From contig JAJDTQ010000253.1 in NCBI GenBank assembly GCA_022827045.1, forward strand, positions 1 to 64,000: DNA of 64,000 nucleotides, in the 5' to 3' direction. The stretch comes from Candidatus Binatia bacterium (GTDB lineage: Bacteria > Desulfobacterota_B > Binatia > UBA9968 > JAJDTQ01). The position numbers and the translations under genes are program-made. This document shows positions 61,601 to 64,000 of the stretch, piece after piece. Numbering within the stretch: position 1 is the stretch's first letter; every line of letters begins with the position of its first letter. The notes beneath the pieces were generated by a model that was not told where the DNA came from, searched no databases, and saw nothing but the letters and a program-made list of their open reading frames with translations.

Positions 61601-62284
61601 CGCCAAGGTGTCGACGCTGACGATGGCATGGTGGCTCTCGGGACCCAGAAACGGGTTGCCGGCCCGCGCATCCGTCCCGCTGACGATCCGGAACGGCAGC
61701 CGGAACAGGGTTTGCATCTCCCGTTGCCAGTTTCCTACCAGACCGGCCGGCGGCACGATGAGCACGCGGCCGATCAGCCGCCGGGAAAGCATCTCGCGCA
61801 CGTACAGTCCCGTCATGATCGTCTTTCCCGCCCCCGCGTCGTCGGCGAGCAGGAACCGCAGAGGGGCCTGTCGGAGCATCTGCTCATAGACAGCGATTCG
61901 CTGGTGGGGGAGTGGATCGATCAGCGACGTTTCGGTCGCGAAAGCCGGGTTGAAGAGATGACCGTAAGCAAGGCGATGTGCTTCAGCCACCGCTGAGACC
62001 GCAGCAGGGTCGCCCGAGAAGTCCAGATTGGGGAGATTCTTGCGACCGGCGTCATATTCGCCAGCATCTTCCATCACGTGAAGTGGCGGTGTCTCGATCT
62101 CGGCAATTCGCCGCCACGCCAGCTTGTTGGGACGGGATTGTCCGTTCTCCCAACGATTGACGGTCACGTAGGAGACGCCAACAAGCTCCGCAAACTGCGT
62201 CTGGGTGAGGCCTTTGGCACCCCGCAGGCGCCTGATTCGTTGCGGAAAGTCCTTAGCTAAATAGGCTGGCATGATAGACGACAT
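58694..62284 (-). CDS. HTH-SNF2 helicase with C-terminal DUF3883 (nuclease-like) domain
   Basis: About 1196 residues. Order: XRE-type HTH (RLRGAKGLTQTQFAELVGVS then VNRWENGQSRP, ~15-60), SNF2/DEAD ATPase with Walker A DAGAGKTIMTGLY, DEAH (VVFDEAHKLA), TATPHMGK, helicase motif VI RMGRIHRYGQ, a coiled region, and a C-terminal DUF3883 fold (FDLRSRRPDEERAIEVKGRA then NEWARACNLRDRYWLYVV). Helicases of this build belong to DISARM-like and methylase-based defence systems; a built-in HTH is unusual. Starts ATG 62284 or 62272; the TTG 62341 reading adds junk residues. First gene of the island. Confidence 0.87.
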   Translation of the reverse strand: MSSIMPAYLAKDFPQRIRRLRGAKGLTQTQFAELVGVSYVTVNRWENGQSRPNKLAWRRIAEIETPPLHVMEDAGEYDAGRKNLPNLDFSGDPAAVSAVAEAHRLAYGHLFNPAFATETSLIDPLPHQRIAVYEQMLRQAPLRFLLADDAGAGKTIMTGLYVREMLSRRLIGRVLIVPPAGLVGNWQREMQTLFRLPFRIVSGTDARAGNPFLGPESHHAIVSVDTLAGERLFACLRDPAIPPYDLVVFDEAHKLAADRQPDFRVRKTGRYRLAEALAGAEVEDERWRLPWSAQHLLLLTATPHMGKDYPYYFLWRLLLPDTLSTSDAFNAFPRQGRQRHFIRRTKEELVHFDGSPLYPQRNCDTLSYGLSPGEQELYDETTEYLRVYYNRARSLNRSAARLAMSVFQRRLASSTYALMRSFERRVEKIEGMIDDIRSGRFTEEALAYIQRNLDDLEDVFESRTADEDTASEDQHEQHEEYEVRALGATVAVTLSELEAERLKVEELLDKARKLFDAGEESKFEKLREVLRDPRYADEKFIVFTEHRDTAESLVRRLEGLGFTGRVALIHGGLPYQERERQVEFFRRSTADGGASYLVATDAAGEGINLQFCWLMVNYDIPWNPARLEQRMGRIHRYGQRHDPVVIVNLVAGTTREGRVLKTLLDKLEAMRRQLQSDKVFDVVGRLFEGVSMKEYLEQAVTEGAETVVQQLEGHLTEEQVRALEERERVLFGQGGDVRGRLDALNDEAEQENYRRLLPGYVRRFVERAAPLLNLRIEGDPETAFTFVPDRPGASDALLPALEGYSEDARQRLTIYKPASREDAVWLHPGEPLFDALSAAVQGRFGRDGLRGGVFTDPYAIEPYLFHVSRVAVEQHEQLDREPALIGVFENGESTPKTLESRLVGLRQSNDGAVEECPVEHLLLLRGTQDFAPSRVPLATQARGMVNEAVAYAREVVLDRLAQSHRQRRIEDLPARIDFIKCGFDFRAAELTAARQRLGEKARAGDGHANAELARVKERQRSLTTHRNRTLGALESEPDLIQAGEVEFLAHALVVPAQDSGETERYDADVEAVAMQVATAYEERFGAEVADISRPELARRAGLTDWPGFDLRSRRPDEERAIEVKGRARTGSVEMQENEWARACNLRDRYWLYVVFDCATPNPRLVRVRDPFAKLLVTGRESLAFTITPGAVMEAAE

Positions 62285-62316
62285 AAATTTACCACACGAC
62301 TTGCTTGATAGGACCG

Positions 62317-62326
62317 TATCATGATA
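62317..62326. promoter_or_regulatory. 10-base palindrome upstream of the helicase gene
   Basis: TATCATGATA, self-complementary, 33 bases before ATG 62284. With the larger dyad 40 bases away (centre to centre) it may form a pair of operator half-sites for the helicase's own HTH. Confidence 0.5.
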
Positions 62327-62352
62327 GCCGTTCGCGTGCAATAAATTTCGTC

Positions 62353-62370
62353 ACATATCAGACGATATGT
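62353..62370. promoter_or_regulatory. Inverted repeat in the island promoter, next to a TTGACG -35 box
   Basis: ACATATC-N4-GATATGT, perfect seven-base arms, upstream of the helicase gene in an AT-rich stretch. On the minus strand TTGACG (plus-strand CGTCAA, 62371-62376) touches it, as a -35 box would; a clear -10 is not visible. Likely operator for autoregulation by the helicase's HTH or another regulator. Confidence 0.55.
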
Positions 62371-62428
62371 CGTCAACTTTTTGGCGAGTCTTGAATGGCG
62401 AGAGAAAGGATGTGCTGCTATCGCCCCC

Positions 62429-62836
62429 CTACCCCTCTTTCCGCTTCGGCGGCGCGTAGAGCTGCAACAGGTTCCCGTCGGGGTCGAAGAAGTAGAAGCC
62501 GCGGCCGGAGCGGCGCTCCACCACCGAGACCTCGTGGATGCGGACGCCGGCGGCGCGCATGCGTTCCTCGGCGGTGTCGAAGTCGTCGCTATCGACGTAG
62601 AAGGCCTGGTGGGTGACGCCGTCTTCGGCCAGGGCGTCGCGGTCGATGGGGTTGGGGCGCTGGAACAGCACGACGATGCTCTTGCCGGAGCGCATGTCCG
62701 CGCGGCCGAGGCCTCGGAGATCGTCGCGGGCGACGTTGGCCACCTCCATGCCCAGCACGTCGCGGTAGAAGGCCACGGCCCGGTCGATGTCGTTGACGGG
62801 GATGCCGCTGTGATAGAGTCCCTGGGTCTTGATCAT
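62429..62836 (-). CDS. VOC-family (glyoxalase/bleomycin-resistance) protein
   Basis: A 135-residue vicinal-oxygen-chelate protein: LYHSGIPVNDIDRAVAFYRD (metal His9), THQAFYVDSDDFD (second His) and GFYFFDPDGNLLQLYAP. The second repeat keeps the FDPDGN turn and the Glu position is replaced by Gln (LLQLY), so metal binding may be altered. The family includes glyoxalases, dioxygenases and resistance proteins; the role here is unknown. It closes the defence island on its right side and is divergent from the amidase gene. Confidence 0.88.
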   Translation of the reverse strand: MIKTQGLYHSGIPVNDIDRAVAFYRDVLGMEVANVARDDLRGLGRADMRSGKSIVVLFQRPNPIDRDALAEDGVTHQAFYVDSDDFDTAEERMRAAGVRIHEVSVVERRSGRGFYFFDPDGNLLQLYAPPKRKEG

Positions 62837-62950
62837 GTCCGACCTCCCGGCCCGCGTGGGCCTTGCCTTGCGCTTAATCGAATCACGGGAAGAAACGTGC
62901 TATGGCTGAGTCTCCGTTATCGCCGAACAAAACACCAGAGGATACTACCG

Positions 62951-64000
62951 ATGAACGAATTGTGCCGACTTTCCGCCAGCGAAGCCGTGGAACGCATCAA
63001 CCGGGGCGAGATCACCTCCGAGGAGCTTGTCCGGGCCTGCCTGGAGCGGATCGAGGAGCGGGAGCCCGACGTGCAAGCCTGGGTCCACCTGGATGCCGAA
63101 TACACGCTGGCCCAAGCGCGCGAACGCGACGCCGCATCGGACCGCGGACCGGTGCACGGTCTTCCGTTCGCGGTCAAGGATATCATGGACACCGCCGACA
63201 TACCCACGGGCTACGGCTCGCCCATCTGGGAAGGCTTCCGGCCCCGGGCGGACGCCGCCTGCGTGGCGCTCATGCGGGCGGCGGGCGGGGTGCTGCTGGG
63301 CAAGACCGTCACCGCGGAGTTCGCGAGCCGCCATCCCGGCAAGACCCGCAACCCCCACGACCCGGCCCACACGCCCGGCGGCTCCTCCAGCGGCTCGGCC
63401 GCCGCGGTGGGGGATTTCATGGCCTTCATGGCCTTCGGCACGCAGACTCTCGGCTCGGTGATCCGGCCGGCGTCGTTCTGCGGCTGCGTGGCGTACAAGC
63501 CGACCTACGGGGAGATCAGCGCCGAGGGAGTCAAGGAGAACACCGGCTCCTTCGACACGGTGGGGCTCTTCGGCCGGGCGGTGGAAGACCTCCCGCTCTT
63601 TCGGGCGGCGGTCACCGGCGAGCCGGTGCGGCCGCTGGCCCCGGTTTCGGTGAAAGGGCTTCGGGTGGGAATGTGCCGCACGCCGCTCTGGGACCGTGCG
63701 CAGGACTACACCAAGGCCCTGGTGGAGGGCGCCGCGGCCGACCTCGCCAAGGCAGGGGCGGCGGTGTCGGATGTCGACCTCGGCGGGCCGTTCGCCGACT
63801 TCGAGGCCATGGGCCGGCGCCTCAGCGACTACGAGATCGCGCGCGCCCTGACGTGGGAGCGCACGCATCACTTCGAACTGTTGAGCGAGTACCAGCAGGG
63901 CAAGATGAAGGACTGGCCCGTAGTATCCTACGACGAATACCGCGAAAGCGAACGGGTCATGGCGGCGTGCCGCGCCTACCTGGAGGAGGCGTCGAGGGAG
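62951..64000 (+). CDS. Amidase (amidase-signature family), 3' end outside the window
   Basis: The first 350 residues of an amidase-signature enzyme: N-terminal LSASEAVERINRGEITSEEL, catalytic Lys in LPFAVKDIMDTADIPT, the Gly-Ser rich TPGGSSSGSAAAVG loop and GTQTLGSVIRPASFCG holding the nucleophile Ser. It hydrolyses small amides in the cytoplasm. The first 62951-63100 bases are clearly coding, and the frame remains open to the window end. The 114 bases before it are shared with the divergent VOC gene. Fits the C-N bond theme of the hydantoinase loci. Confidence 0.92.
   Translation, partial: MNELCRLSASEAVERINRGEITSEELVRACLERIEEREPDVQAWVHLDAEYTLAQARERDAASDRGPVHGLPFAVKDIMDTADIPTGYGSPIWEGFRPRADAACVALMRAAGGVLLGKTVTAEFASRHPGKTRNPHDPAHTPGGSSSGSAAAVGDFMAFMAFGTQTLGSVIRPASFCGCVAYKPTYGEISAEGVKENTGSFDTVGLFGRAVEDLPLFRAAVTGEPVRPLAPVSVKGLRVGMCRTPLWDRAQDYTKALVEGAAADLAKAGAAVSDVDLGGPFADFEAMGRRLSDYEIARALTWERTHHFELLSEYQQGKMKDWPVVSYDEYRESERVMAACRAYLEEASRE

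Noticed and set aside
59687..61996. Long plus-strand frame opposite the helicase gene
   Set aside because: Antisense shadow of the SNF2 helicase, whose motifs are complete on the minus strand.
47110..62284. Classical DISARM or BREX system
   Set aside because: The helicase, methylase and DUF3883 features recall DISARM, but DrmA, DrmB and DrmC are absent, as are BREX PglZ and BrxC. DUF1156 and DUF499 define a different set.
1..64000. CRISPR array, tRNA, rRNA or insertion-sequence transposase
   Set aside because: No regularly spaced repeats, cloverleaf or transposase gene was found by reading both strands.

Overview
The window is GC-rich, densely coded DNA from a Gram-negative bacterium: it carries a DUF1302-type outer-membrane barrel, periplasmic c-type cytochromes and several periplasmic binding proteins. 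No rRNA or tRNA is present to place it. The gene mix (repeated hydantoinase A/B pairs, UbiD, solute-binding proteins, isochorismatase and amidohydrolase enzymes, short palindromic repeats at gene ends) would fit an uncultured environmental lineage such as Tectomicrobia/Entotheonella-like or Binatia-like bacteria, but that placement is a guess.

Layout. 1-509: end of gatB. 392-4562 (minus): bacterioferritin/cytochrome c/cytochrome c' operon, a CBS-tailed cation/proton antiporter and a VUT-family membrane protein. 4657-12601 (minus): ABC permease, a zinc-ribbon/isochorismatase fusion, hydantoinase B, hydantoinase A and an iron-type binding protein, read from one good promoter upstream of 12601. 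12690-15018 (minus): unknown protein, MFS transporter, methyltransferase. 15261-17819 (plus): UbiD-type decarboxylase and a BNR beta-propeller. 17964-33778 (plus): a GntR/FCD regulator followed by hyuA, hyuB, a small zinc-ribbon protein, a Ycf48-like propeller, an RND/MMPL transporter, DUF1302, DUF1329, isochorismatase, a frameshifted YtcJ-like amidohydrolase and a FedB-like membrane protein. I read this as one catabolic/envelope-transport unit. 33892-38626 (plus): three haem-oxygenase-fold (TenA/CADD-like) putative di-iron proteins in a row and two double-cupin (gentisate dioxygenase-like) proteins. 38655-43810 (minus): third hyuA/hyuB pair with an atypical Fe-ADH-family protein; then an amidohydrolase, a GNAT acetyltransferase and a TctC-type binding protein up to 46888.

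47110-62284 (all minus) is a defence island, the most striking part. Transcription would run from an XRE-HTH/SNF2-helicase/DUF3883 protein, through TIR-APAZ plus short Argonaute (a SPARTA-type pair), a zeta-toxin-like kinase, an AbiJ_NTD4 abortive-infection protein and a DUF1156 DNA methylase, to a DUF499 ATPase. Between methylase and DUF499 lies the scar of a deleted AAA-ATPase/DUF4276-like pair. The last three genes of the middle block are chained by 4-base start/stop overlaps (zeta-abiJ ATGA, abiJ-methylase TTGA). The Argonaute, TIR and AbiJ section looks clearly more AT-rich than the helicase, methylase and DUF499 genes, which suggests a SPARTA/abortive-infection cassette nested inside a methylase-helicase-ATPase system.

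62429-64000: a VOC protein and the start of an amidase gene that runs off the window.
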